Positions 31,555 to 41,470 of a DNA stretch of 64,000 nucleotides are shown in pieces (position 1 is the first letter of the stretch; each line of letters starts with the position of its first letter). A program made the translations under genes and the position numbers. Source of the stretch: Bedellia somnulentella (taxonomy: Eukaryota; Arthropoda; Insecta; Lepidoptera; Bedelliidae). The notes beneath the pieces were generated by a model. The model saw nothing but the letters and a program-made list of their open reading frames with translations. It was not told where the DNA came from and ran no database searches. Location: assembly GCA_963576735.1 (NCBI GenBank), contig OY755171.1, positions 11,966,001 to 12,030,000 on the forward strand, in the 5' to 3' direction.

Positions 31555-32214
31555 AATTAAAACAAATTTTTGATTTTCGGATATTTTAATCGCGTGTAAT
31601 TACATTATTTTTAAAGCCCGACGTTTCGAAAACTTTTCAGTTATCATGGTCACGGGAAGACTGAGGTGTTATTTGTCATTATACAGTACTATAAAATTAT
31701 TAATACTAACTACCTTCACAAAATTTTAAGTTACATTTGCGTTTAATATTTGCTATGTACAAAAAGAGCTAATGTTATCTGGAGTCTTGCTAGTGTTCTT
31801 CCCTTGCTTAGTTGTGCTTGTGCTAATGATCGGGTTCCAAGCAGGTGGTAATTGCCAACCATCATCTCTATTGAAGTTTGGATGTTTCTTTATTTCAATA
31901 GATTCGCGTATCATTCTAGGTATCAATCGATTCTCTTTTGCTAGAATTGTAGGTTTGTCAAAACGCATGTGGTAGTTTGGCTTATCGAAGGTGTGTTCAC
32001 ACGAAGCAGATCTTCCAGGACGCCTATTCTTCATATCAGCAATGTGTTCTCTTACGCGAGTTGCTACGCTACGCTTTGTTTGGCCGATGTATAAAAGACC
32101 ACACTCACAGTCTAGTTTATAAACGCCTGCATCTTCACAGTAAACTAAAACTAAAACTAAAAAATGTAATTACACGCGATTAAAATATCCGAAAATCAAA
32201 AAGTTGTTTTAATT
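31555..32214 (-). mobile_element. 5'-truncated Penelope-like element with 51-bp inverted terminal segments
   Basis: A GIY-YIG frame is followed on the minus strand by CCGTGACCATGATAACTG and CGAAACGTCGGGC, typical of the 3' part of Penelope-like elements (recalled). The block is bounded by 51-bp inverted repeats, 31555-31605 and 32164-32214, that differ at about one base. An inverted copy of the 3' end sits at the truncated 5' end, a rearrangement known for this class. Confidence 0.7.
31753..32146 (-). pseudogene. Penelope-like GIY-YIG endonuclease, C-terminal domain
   Basis: Read on the minus strand, the open frame gives DAGVYKLDCECG, then LLYIGQTKRSVATRVREH, then IADMKNRRPGRSA. Further on come FDKPTILAKENRLIPRMIRE and SIEIKKHPNFNRDDGWQLPP. 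The GVY and YIG blocks and the Arg of KRSVATRVREH are the GIY-YIG nuclease core; the later Glu (RESIEI) may be the metal ligand. Penelope-like elements use this nuclease with their reverse transcriptase to insert. Only the nuclease domain remains here; the RT is missing, so the copy is dead. The frame itself shows no internal stop. Confidence 0.8.
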
Positions 32215-32892
32215 TTATTACATTTTTAGTTTAAAATCTATTAATGAGAAAAGACCCCACCCAAGATGAAAAATATCTTTCTTTGTTTGATTTCAATAAG
32301 CCATGTATATCTAGGGCCACGAACATAGATCAAGTAAGAAATAAAACACCCGGCGAGTAGAGTATCAGGTAGTAATTACTGGAGAGCGATAGTGTGATGG
32401 GCTGAGCACAAGTTCGCCGAATAGTTGTGTTCTCGTTTATCTTTCTTAAGCAGTGGAATTGTTTGGGGAGTCGGGAAGGTAATTACGTTCCCTATTTAGG
32501 TTTGCAGCGCCTTGTTTTCTTTATTACCGATGTTTATTAAGATAGCAAACGTGTTCTTTTCTAAATTTCATTATAGTTACTCTACCTTCATTAAAACACC
32601 TTTATTTCACTTATTAATATAACTACGCTGTTCTTTTCCACCGGCTTTTTACGATATTTTGATTCGGTGTTCCACTTTGTGGGACTCCCGGTCTGCATAT
32701 ATTATCCTTGATTTTTTTCTCAGTTGTATGTCTACTCATAGATGTACTAATAGAAAACCGTATATAAGTCATGCGCGCTCATAAGTGGCACTTAAAAACA
32801 GGCTAAATGGCTCATCTGACTTCAGTCGCGCACTAGCTGCCGTCGCAATCGTTCACCTGTTTTGGCGTGTTTGTTTATCAAAATAATCGAGA
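32215..32892. other. Unannotated DNA upstream of a THAP-like exon
   Basis: No repeats are recognised. CGTATATAAGTC near 32759-32770 could be a TATA box. GACTTCAGTCGC near 32818-32829 resembles an arthropod initiator, but the two are too far apart (about 60 bp) to be one core promoter. Confidence 0.3.
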
Positions 32893-32968
32893 ATGCCGTC
32901 GTGTGTGATGAGATTTTGCACAAACTATAGTAGAAAAACTACTAAAATGATGAGATTACTTATCATTC
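32893..32968 (+). pseudogene. THAP-domain first exon, apparently frameshifted
   Basis: The frame starts MPSCVMRFCTNYSRKTTK, matching the start of THAP zinc fingers (C2CH; first pair C-x4-C). Near 32943-32950 an A-run (ACTAAAATGATGAG) breaks the frame. In the neighbouring frame the exon reads DEITYH, the expected THAP continuation, and ends at a GTAAGT donor at 32969. One missing A would explain this. THAP domains bind DNA in host regulators and in P-element-like transposases. The rest of the finger (second Cys-His pair, AVPTIF box) was not found, so this is either a broken gene or an assembly slip. Confidence 0.5.
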
Positions 32969-32988
32969 GTAAGTATTATAAATTTACA

Positions 32989-33200
32989 TCATACATACAT
33001 ACATATACTCACGGCTGGAAATCCCTAGAAGGGGTAGCCAGAGTTAAGCTAATTAGAAAATCCTCAGCCACTTTTGGAAAGTTAAGTGGAGTAAAGATGG
33101 TAAAAATCTCTTAAATCCCCAATACCGTTAGTCGCCTCTTACATACACCCACCGGCAGAAATGGGGTAGTGCTATTCTAAGCCGACACTACACAGCAAAT
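32989..33200 (-). repeat. Repeat X copy in the putative THAP intron
   Basis: CATACATACATACATATACTC at its left end (plus strand) to GCCGACACTACACAGC at the right. It sits about 20 bp after the GTAAGT donor. Confidence 0.8.
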
Positions 33201-33240
33201 TATAAATTTACAACGTTTTAATTATAATTTATAATAAATC

Positions 33241-33468
33241 GTGAGTATAGGTCTTAATTATTCTTTGTCAAACGGTCGTCTTGGTGTCATATTTCACGAC
33301 GGTACAGAGAAAATATGTTTATCTCCTTTTAGCGCTTGCTCTAAGATGTGCCATCTCGCCTACATTTCAAATGTATTTCTTGGTGTGTTGTTTGGATATA
33401 TTTTTAGTGGTGTGCGTTCATCTGCCGCAATCGGTGCCACTCGTAAGCGCCGGTTGCCTCGTAAATGA
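33241..33468 (+). pseudogene. Possible polo-box-like coding fragment
   Basis: The open frame begins SIGLNYSLSNGRLGVIFHDG, then TEKICLSPF. This resembles the first strands of a polo box in polo-like kinases (pattern GLxYxLSNGxxGVxFxDxT). The similarity ends after about 30 residues and the rest has no texture. It is more likely a retrocopy scrap or exon remnant than a gene. The match is from memory and short, so it is weak. Confidence 0.3.
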
Positions 33469-33508
33469 CCTATCTAACGTTTTTTAATCTATGATGTCTA
33501 CTGTTTAG

Positions 33509-33638
33509 ACCCTGCAGTTAAAGCAGGGTTATTTTGCTCAATGGAGGATGTTTAATATACCGCAATTGCTTCCTGAATACGGAAAAACAAACGATGGGTT
33601 TTGTTTTCAAGACATAGAATTGGTATTGGCAACACAAC
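33509..33638 (+). other. Candidate internal exon
   Basis: Between acceptor CTGTTTAG and donor GTAAGT, 43 codons are open: TLQLKQGYFAQWRMFNIPQ, then LLPEYGKTNDGFCFQDIELV. The texture is protein-like and both splice sites are good. No family is recognised. It lies 540 bp after the THAP-like exon on the same strand, so it could be part of the same gene. Confidence 0.4.
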
Positions 33639-33650
33639 GTAAGTATTAAA

Positions 33651-33716
33651 GAAAAAGTGGCTGAGTTACACTTGTACTAATAAACCTTATATTGCTTATA
33701 GAATAGCCACTTTTTC
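33651..33716. repeat. Hairpin with 12-bp perfect stem
   Basis: GAAAAAGTGGCT pairs with AGCCACTTTTTC over a 42-nt loop that contains AATAAA. The GCCACTTTTTC word recalls X, so it may be two X scraps head to head. Confidence 0.6.
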
Positions 33717-34227
33717 AGTGGACATAGTAGGTATCAAAGCTATTGCAACATTTCTCTGAAACACTGTAACATAAATGTGTATAAAGAAGATTTTATATTC
33801 CTAACACGATAGCAGTACTTATTATTATATTATGACGCTATCCAAATGCAGAGTGGGCAGACATGCATGCTCGTTATTCTTCACACGTCGGATGGCTTGT
33901 CTTTTTGAGTACATTATCTATTTCATTTAAACGTGTCTCTATAGTCGTCCTCTACTGACATTACGATCCAAATTAGCTCGACATATGTTTTACAACAATT
34001 AACTTTTGCTCTTCCTCTCTATGTACCCAATTCATCTTAATATTACCTTACGGTACACTTTATATAAAACTTTAAAGAAACAGTAAACCTTTTGGATCTT
34101 GGCGAAGTAGGTACTTTTCGGTGATATACCTTAACGAGAATATTTGTTCCATACATTCCATTTTTTAGCCGACACTATACAGCAATATGTTTATATGTTG
34201 ATATGTTTTTTTTATGAATATCTTCAA
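33717..34227. other. Stretch without a gene
   Basis: AT-rich; nothing is supported. Confidence 0.35.
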
Positions 34228-34450
34228 ACGGTGATAGCGCAACGGGAAACACTTTCGCCTCTCATGAGTTCGAATCCTGAGCCGGCCCTACACCAATGTA
34301 TCTTTTATAAAATTTAAGGCGTGGTTAATTTGTCATGGTGGTAGTTAGTATATTCTTACAAAAACGTTGAAAGGCATACAGTACGCAACACGTGATGTTC
34401 ACAAGTGTTCGAACCTCTTTACCCTTTGAGCATATACGGATTGAATATTT
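34228..34450 (+). repeat. SINE A, diverged, inner deletion
   Basis: Head ACGGTGATAGCGCAACGGG, B box GAGTTCGAATCCTGAGCC, then GTGGTTAATTTGTCATGG and the CACGTGATGTTC block. The central part is deleted. Confidence 0.7.
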
Positions 34451-35674
34451 GAGTTGATTTTGAGTAATATTTTTATAATGATTTTGCGATTCCGAATGAT
34501 ACTGAAATAATAACCAAAATAATACTTAGACGTCTAACCAAACCACATTTTATAAAAATTATTTCAAAGACTGTAATACGTCTACAAAAAATGCATATTT
34601 ACTAAAAGTTTGTAGAATCAACTTTGTACCTGCACCTTGTAATTTTCAGTGAATACCCGTGTAGAATACCTTGTAATATCAGCTCTTATCATTAAATTAT
34701 TCCTGGGAAACGAGGCCTTCCACTACGGCATATAAAGGTAAATTGCTCCAAAAACGTTAAAACATATAAATTCTGAAACAACTCAACAAAAAATAGCACC
34801 TTAGTTTAACCACAGAATATAGGGCGACAATTACTTGTAAATTAAGTGAGATGATAACCGAGAGATATTTCATACAGTCGTACACAGTTGTAACATTCAT
34901 AGCCCAGATCTAATTGGGCCGGTTTAGTGTAGCACAGATCGGCAGTAAATAGAGATTTGCACGTCGGTAATCCGCAGTACTGGTGCACGCTCCCTCAGCA
35001 CACCTTTGTGTAAATGGGTCAGAATTCACCAACCTATACCTACTGCCTACTCGTTTTAGCTAAAATGCGCTATCTTTGTGTACAAATATGAACAAATTAC
35101 TAGGAATTTGCTGTGTGTGTTACCGGAAAATGATTTCGATCACCGAGAACTCTTCTATGAATGAACCATGCGTATGACTTGTGTGAGTGTAAAAGCAAGC
35201 CTCAAGCCTTCAAGACTCCTCGGACTTTAAGCAATCGAGGTTGATAATACCGAGATATCAAATAAGTTAACTTAGCAAAACACCGATAATTAATACTCTT
35301 CACAACTAGAGATACCCGTGATAACCTTTTAATCTAATAGGGGAAAAATGTTAAGTTGATCTTTTTGATTATACTACCACGTATCATGCTAGATACTAGA
35401 TTTAGCGCCTTTTACCGTGAAATGAAAATACTGACACGGAATTGGAATTGATTTAAGAAAGCAATCCTTGTCGGAATAGCACTTCTGCTTCTGTTAAACG
35501 TTTTCCCTAAGGTGTGCCTTTTTAGCCGGACGGATCGAAATTATCTAACTCATTTTTAAAATGGTTACATCGGTAGAATACTAATTCAAACTTCAATGCA
35601 ATATATTTTGTTGTGAAACTTTTCTTGCTAATAAATAAATGATTACGAGTTTAAAGTCGGTGCCCGAGCCGATA
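34451..35674. other. Stretch without a gene
   Basis: Over 1.2 kb with no coding frame, no RNA gene and no repeat I can name. This is one of the larger repeat-poor gaps. Confidence 0.35.
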
Positions 35675-35880
35675 ACTGCTTCCGTGGTCTAGTGATAGAG
35701 GGCAGGGCTCATGTCATGGGTTTGATGCCCGGGGGACACTTACAAGTTAAATTTGTAAGATTTTACCCAATATGGAGGGATAAAGGAGGCTTGAATAATC
35801 TGGTTATCCGAAAATAACAATTAGGTGGTTTAAGAAACAATAACTTCGGAGGGCAAGTTAAACGAGATTGTTTATTTGCA
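35675..35880 (+). repeat. SINE B copy
   Basis: tRNA-like head CTTCCGTGGTCTAGTGATAG with B-box-like ATGGGTTTGATGCCCGG, then ACTTACAAGTTAAATTTG and GTTATCCGAAAATAAC. Truncated at the 3' end. Confidence 0.65.
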
Positions 35881-36431
35881 ACTTACAGTTCAAAACTCGT
35901 TGGATTAATAAAAGAAGGTCAAATTATGTATAATTTAAAAACTAATCAATAAAACCGAAATGCTTTAACAATCAAATAATTATTAAATTCGAGCTTCAGA
36001 TTTTATTGCTCCCATTGTAATAAAACTGCAATAAAACTGCTATTTAGCGAGTGAACTTTAATGTGACCATCTAATGAAGGTTTCCGCGCCATGAACCTCA
36101 CGAGCCGCGACCGAACTGTAAAGATTTAAGACTTAATAAACCACCACGGCTTTGTAAGGTTTATTCTACTGCAAACTTATTAGATAGCCGTGTGTAAGCT
36201 TTTTGGGGTGTATTGATAGTAACCCTTAGTCAATTACAATAGTGGTACCTACAAAAAAATAGTTTTTTTCCAATTTTCTTATAGTAATATCGTTTTGAAA
36301 ATGTATTACGAGAATGAAAATCGAGCTGTTTTAAATGTGATAAATAAAGGAACTCATTTTAACAATCGCCTATTTAGTTTAAAATTACTATAATTGTATT
36401 TCGACTAATAGTACCTGACTTTTCACTTTTG
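35881..36431. other. Stretch without a gene; possible conserved block
   Basis: 36050-36200 is richer in GC and looks non-repetitive (TTCCGCGCCATGAACCTCAC, GCCGCGACCGAACTG). It could be a conserved non-coding element. No frame is open. Confidence 0.3.
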
Positions 36432-36806
36432 AATGGCCTAGACCTCGTTTTGAAAACATACCCTTTTCATATTTTAAATCGATTCAAGACATCACACTAA
36501 ACAACTTTGCCTATGGAATGCTTATCCAAAATATTGTAATTTTAAAAATAATTAATACTTAAAAAGTGTCGCTGCCTATATCAAAACAATTAATGATTAA
36601 AAAGTTTTTTTTTATTTCAGCTGAGGCTAAGAACCTCACAATACTTTCTCAGTTTGATCTAGGTACGAAACTTTTTAATTATTAATTATTTTGAAAATAA
36701 CAATATTTTAGACAAGCATTCAATAGGCAAAGTTGTTTAGTTTGATGTCTTCTATCAATTTAAAACATAAAAAGGGTACGTTTTAAAAACGAGGTCTAGG
36801 CCAATT
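36432..36806. repeat. Fold-back MITE with about 135-bp arms
   Basis: TGGCCTAGACCTCGTTTT at the left end is mirrored by AAAACGAGGTCTAGGCCA at the right. Inner landmarks AAACAACTTTGCCTAT and ATAATTAAT..TTAAAAAGT also pair. Divergence is moderate, so it is older than the 6.3-kb fold-back. Confidence 0.8.
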
Positions 36807-36884
36807 GCGGATCGTATATTTCGTGACTAGAGGTATATGTTATTTAGATGGTGAAAAGGTGATTATAAATAGCAAGCAAGCTGT

Positions 36885-36992
36885 ATAGTGTCAGCTCAGA
36901 ATAGTACTACCCCATTTCTTACCGTGGGTGTTTGTAAGACGCCTCTAACGGAAGAGGGGCTTTGTTCTCTCTGGGGAAAGTGTTTTTGGGCA
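36885..36992 (+). repeat. Repeat X, 5' half only
   Basis: AGCTGTATAGTGTCAGCTCA to GTGTTTTTGGGC. The 3' half is missing. Confidence 0.65.
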
Positions 36993-37148
36993 AACTTGTA
37001 GTATGGGATACTAATTCAACGATATATTTAATATTATATAAAACACATAAAGATAATACAAGACTAAGAAACAACCATTTATGCTCATTTCATAAATACT
37101 GCGCTCAGCGGTAATCGAACCTGCAACTGCGGACCGAGAAGCTAATTA

Positions 37149-37608
37149 ATTTGAATGTTTTTGTTCATGAAAACGTCATGTGGGGATTATTACTAATAAA
37201 TGAAGAATAAATAAAGGAAAGAAAAATTCGAGGGCGCGGGTTCGATTCCCGCCTGTGTCGAAATTTATCTTTACTTTATTTATTAGTAATAATCCACACA
37301 TGAGGTTTTTATGAACAAAAACATTCAAATTATGTGAATGTTAGGCGTTCTCAACATTTGCATTCTATCTGAAAAAAAGACAAGTGGCCTTCCAAATTTG
37401 TAAAAAAATCGGAGGTAGGGAACGCGAACACTACTTAAAAGTGTAAAAAGAAACAAAGGATAGAAGAATTTCGCACTGGCAGCCATTGACACGGTAGCTC
37501 AATTGGCAGAGCGACGGGGGCGTATACCCGAGGTCGCGGAGGTACCGGAAGTTCGATTCCCGCCTGTGTCGAAATTTTTCTTTCCTTTATTTATTGTTTA
37601 TTTAAAAG
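37149..37608 (+). mobile_element. Family D insertion with 14-bp TSD
   Basis: Flanked by CGAGAAGCTAATTA at 37135-37148 and 37609-37622, within SINE C. Inside, a cut tRNA-like core (37230-37262) is followed by a unit body and a complete but mutated core (37487-37571). The left end is an inverted border fragment, as in the 24-25 kb copy. Confidence 0.75.
37487..37571 (+). ncRNA. tRNA-like core with an insertion in the T arm
   Basis: TGACACGGTAGCTCAATTGG starts the core. After ACCCGAGGTCGCGG an extra AGGTACCGGA-type stretch spoils the T stem before GTTCGATTCCCGCC. Not a working tRNA. Confidence 0.5.
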
Positions 37609-37648
37609 CGAGAAGCTAATTACCTATCCATTCGGCCACAGACGTCAT

Positions 37649-38811
37649 CTTTGGAGTATATGTACGTATAAAAAGCAACTCTGCTGGAAAAAGGGATAGT
37701 TACCTTTTTATATTATTATATAAAAACAATCAGAGGTATTATTATCGAAAATGTTTCAATTAATATTATTGCTAGCGTTCAAAATAACATTTATTGAAAC
37801 GCCAAGAAGCAATTAAAAAGCGTACTATTTGAAACCCAAAAGATACGAGTATGAAGCTTGAAATCACAGGAGACTACCATTTATGAAGATGTTAATGTGC
37901 TGTCACCTAGAGAGAGCAAGTTTGCACGGAGATAACCACGTTAAGTAATATTGTTGCAGTTCCTAAGTAGTCCGGGCTCTGGCATCTGACTTTGGCAGCT
38001 GCTCCATAATTTGATGTATGTTAATGTCACCTAAGAGATTATTTCTTGGCACAGCAAAGGGTTATGCATCTTCGATTGTTTGCCAAACCTCTATAGGAGG
38101 AAATTGTGAAATCTCGTTATAACTTTTCTGTTAAAAGTTAACTTTACAACTTGGTCAGCGAGACACGCCAAATTCCAAGCGCATAACGGAGTATGACGTT
38201 TCAGCAAAATACGGGTATTCTTTACAAACCATACTATTGAAAAGTTTATAACAACAACTCTGCGTGGATAGTTTTCATAAGCAATTGGAACGTGAGAAAT
38301 ACAAAATTTGCGCTCATATCGAGGAAATCACAATATTGTACGTATTCAATGTTTTAACAATTACTGGAATGAAATTGTTTGTATATTGAACTGTGTCTGG
38401 CAACGTATAAAAGCAATTCTTTTTTTACATTATACATTATTATTATTCTTATTATGTAATAATGAAATTAAAAAACTGTGGGTGTATTGATGGAGATATA
38501 TTCAAGTCATAAGATCGCAAATAGTTTGTTAAACTTTATTATTTGTAAATCTTTTGTGACTAAATAGATAATATTATATTGTATTCTATCTTTGAAATTC
38601 TTGCAATCTTTTTCAATTCTGTTTCTTCAAGTTTGCATACGAATGGTTATCGCAGAGGAAATCTGTAAGTAAACATAGCAATTATCCGAATGGACGCAAC
38701 AGTATCGACGTCAAACTCGTCTCAAGTGCTTAGGAAGGAAAACAATCAAGCAGAAGTTGGAGTTCTTTAACGATTGAATTCGAAAACTTCAAACTGTGTT
38801 ATTTCTTTCAG
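37649..38811. other. Stretch without a gene
   Basis: Non-repetitive DNA without a convincing frame. An intron or intergenic reading is equally possible. Confidence 0.35.
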
Positions 38812-38889
38812 CCAACTTTGTTGTCGGAAGGAACTGACAGCTTCAGTGACTTCGCCGAAGAGGGAGGCTGCCTTCACTTTATAAACTAA
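38812..38889 (+). other. Candidate short terminal exon
   Basis: After a good acceptor (TTATTTCTTTCAG) the sequence is about 50 % GC and one frame reads PTLLSEGTDSFSDFAEEGGC, then LHFIN and TAA. The acidic, ordered texture is unlike the surrounding DNA. No family and no partner exon were found. Confidence 0.3.
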
Positions 38890-39649
38890 GGTGTATAAAG
38901 CTTAAGTGCGAAGAATTGAGAAAAAGGGAAACTTCTTGAAGGATTCACCAAAGTTTACACAACATTGGAATGTCTGACAAAGTTTTATTTAACCTGATTT
39001 AAGCTTTAATTTTAATGATTCTATAAGTATTTGATTTCACTTAGTGAAACTTCAAACTTTTCATAATAAACTATGAAAATACAGAATCAGTTGATTATAC
39101 AAACATATTAGGGGTAGTTATTATTTAAAAATAATATGTTGCATATAAAATAATGAGTCTAAATGACTGACTTAGGAGACCATTGAAGTCACATTTACAA
39201 ATGGAAACTGCCAGTGAAAACTGTTATTTCATGGTGGCTGTCGCATGACTACCAATTTTGTTATTCACCGAACACGACAATAATTTCTTTAATTTCCTAA
39301 ACTAAATTCTGGGATTTCATGTGAAACTGTACTACACTACTATTAAAGAAATAAAACGTAAGGTGACCTGTTATTATTCTCAGTAATGGCTTTATTACCA
39401 AAAGAGTATAAGCAATAATAATTTTATTTTATCTTTGTTTGGATAGAAGTTAAAGTACAAACATATTTACTAAATATTTTCCGTGGCTCTCTGACCTAAG
39501 AATTTAAGAAATATATTCCTTTACGACTCTTACAAATTGATGTCTCCTTTTATTACACATTCATTTAGAAAAACTTACCTCAAACCTATTTCTATAAGAA
39601 AACCAATATTTTTTCTCCCCTACAACGTATCGGATCTTGAAATGTCACA
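38890..39649. other. Stretch without a gene
   Basis: AT-rich and featureless to the eye. Confidence 0.35.
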
Positions 39650-40100
39650 TTCGACCTATTCAACGTATTAATTTATTTGGCCATTAATGCATTTAATGTC
39701 GAAGACATCCACAGCTACCCTTTTCTGGGTCGCCGAGTAATTTATGATGCAATATTTTATTTTTGGAGCATTTGAACGCGCCATTAGTGTTGTAGGTATA
39801 ACCTGACCGCGGACGGGGGTAATGATTGGGCTAATGCGTGATATAGCTACAGTGAAACATGTCGGGTGTACTTCACATTAAAATACGGGAGTAGCAGTGG
39901 AATAGTTAAATTGGTGGCCTGCGGCGGCGGCGGCGGAGCGGGGGGGGGGTGACTTTCGGACGCCGCGTGACGGTCAGCCGCCGCCGCCGCCGCCGCCCTG
40001 CGTCCGTGAAATTGAATTAGCAACTCATTAGTGCCGCCAATAAAACGAGAACTGCCCTCTGTCCGCCCTGCCAGCCTTTCCCTATCCAACAAACCGCACT
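39650..40100. promoter_or_regulatory. GC-rich, possibly conserved regulatory block with trinucleotide repeats
   Basis: Contains (GCG)n/(GGC)n at about 39917-39936, a G-run at about 39941-39950 and (GCC)n at 39978-39995. Flanking non-repetitive text includes ATTA-type homeodomain sites (GAGTAATTTATGATGC, ATTAGTGTTG, CTCATTAGTGCCG). The minus-strand frame across it is alanine/proline low complexity and not convincing. An enhancer or promoter of a developmental gene is my best inference. Confidence 0.35.
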
Positions 40101-40812
40101 CGAAATAGCTTCTTCACTACTTTGTTGCACGGTATAGCTGTTTGTTTTATTGTTGATTTCGGTTATTACGTACGGTCGCGTCGTAGGGTCAAGAGAAGCT
40201 GTTGTTGATCAATTAAGAGCTGACTTATAATAACGAGTAAGTAGGTGGAGTTCTATCACCTCTAGTTTTTTTAACATAAGAGAACGCAAATTTTTTTGAA
40301 CCAGAAGTTTTTCATCTTTACCTATCCAATTATTTTCGCTTTCTCTATTCTTCTAAGGAATTAAAGTTATTATTATAAGAAAAACTAGATACTTTTTCTT
40401 CTTCTCATATAAATAAGTGTACTAATAGTTTTTATTAGTATCAATAGAATAAATAAAATATTCTACTGTCTATAATGCATTTGCTTAATAGTTTTATAAA
40501 TCTCTATGATTATAAAAATATTAGAGAAAAGATGGAGAGTACTTATTATAAACACAAAACGGTGGTTAAACCATGTCTTATTTTTATGAAAGTTGTTATC
40601 ACTTTTATTAAATAAAGACGCCGTATGTTATCATATAATTTCGTGTTTTATCAGTTGCGCCGGCGTCTACGAAATACGCAAGTACGCTACGATTACCGTC
40701 ACGACTTGTCTACGGAACCTTTCGTAGACAAACGTAATTGACAATAAACCGGACTGTTAATTCAACAATATGAGAAAATACAATTAAAGACAATTAATTA
40801 TTCAAGCTGAAA
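40101..40812. other. Stretch without a gene
   Basis: No coding frame. GTAGACAAACGTAATTG and GTCTACGAAATACGC near 40669-40740 include near-inverted words (TCTACGAAAT / CTTTCGTAGACA) but no defined element. Confidence 0.3.
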
Positions 40813-40985
40813 GCTGTGTAGAGCCAGCTTTATATAGCACTACCGTATTTCTTCGCGTGGGTGTTCGTAAGAGGCGGATTGGGGCTTTTTAAGTGTTTTT
40901 GGGCGATGTGGTTCGAGACCTTTGTTTTATAATCTTTTCCCCACTCAACTTCCAAAAAGTGGCTGAAGAATTTTTTATTCTGCGA
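40813..40985 (+). repeat. Repeat X copy, 3' end lost
   Basis: AGCTGTGTAGAGCCAGC to AAAAAGTGGCTGAAGAAT, then it switches into a SINE A fragment. Confidence 0.7.
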
Positions 40986-40989
40986 CTCT

Positions 40990-41083
40990 AGTATCCATGT
41001 TTTGCTTGGACAGTGTTCTCACGTGGAAGGGAACAGGTCAATCGACATTTTGTTCGAATACACTTTCAAATGACCAAGTACAT
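40990..41083 (-). repeat. SINE A inner fragment
   Basis: CCATGTTTTGCTTGGACAG and GTGTTCTCACGTG, then the TTCGAATACACTTTCAAATG block. Confidence 0.6.
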
Positions 41084-41084
41084 A

Positions 41085-41470
41085 ATTTGAATGTTCTTGT
41101 CAAAAAACCTCATGTGGGGATTAGTACTAATAAATAAAGGATAAATAAAAGAAAGAAAAATTTCGACACCGGCGGGGATCGAACCCGCGATCTCCGGGAA
41201 TACGCCCCCGTCTCTCTGCCAATTGAGCGATAGTGTCAATGGCTTCCAGTGCAAAATTCTTCTATCCTTTGTTTCTTTTACATTTTTAAGTAGATAATGC
41301 GGTTTTCATGAACAAAAACATTCAAATTATGCGATAGTTGAGCGTTCTCAACATTTACATTCTATCTGTAAAGGTAGATAAGTGGCCTTCCGAATTCGTA
41401 ATAAATTCGGAGGTAGGGAACGCAAACACTACTTAAAATTGTAAAAGAAACAATGGATAGAAGAATTTCT
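41085..41470 (-). mobile_element. Family D copy with tRNA-like core
   Basis: Unit body CCTCATGTGGGGATTAG, core at 41164-41237 on the minus strand, then the second half of the unit (GTGGCCTTCCGAATTCG). Older than the 24-25 kb array: acceptor and anticodon parts carry several changes. No clear TSD. Confidence 0.65.

Larger units (their letters stand above)
37005..37648 (-). repeat. SINE C copy interrupted by a family D insertion
   Basis: The right-hand tRNA-like part on the minus strand reads GACGTCTGTGGCCGAATGG and later GGTTCGATTACC-like bases (from GGTAATCGAACCTGC). The body AAGAAACAACCATTTATGC matches other C copies. Family D sits inside at 37149-37608. Confidence 0.6.

Noticed and set aside
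34228..34330. A tRNA gene (A and B boxes seen)
   Set aside because: It is the head of a SINE A copy with the usual SINE body after it.
39847..40092. 81-codon minus-strand protein with poly-Ala and poly-Pro
   Set aside because: Made by triplet repeats; no domain, no good start context.
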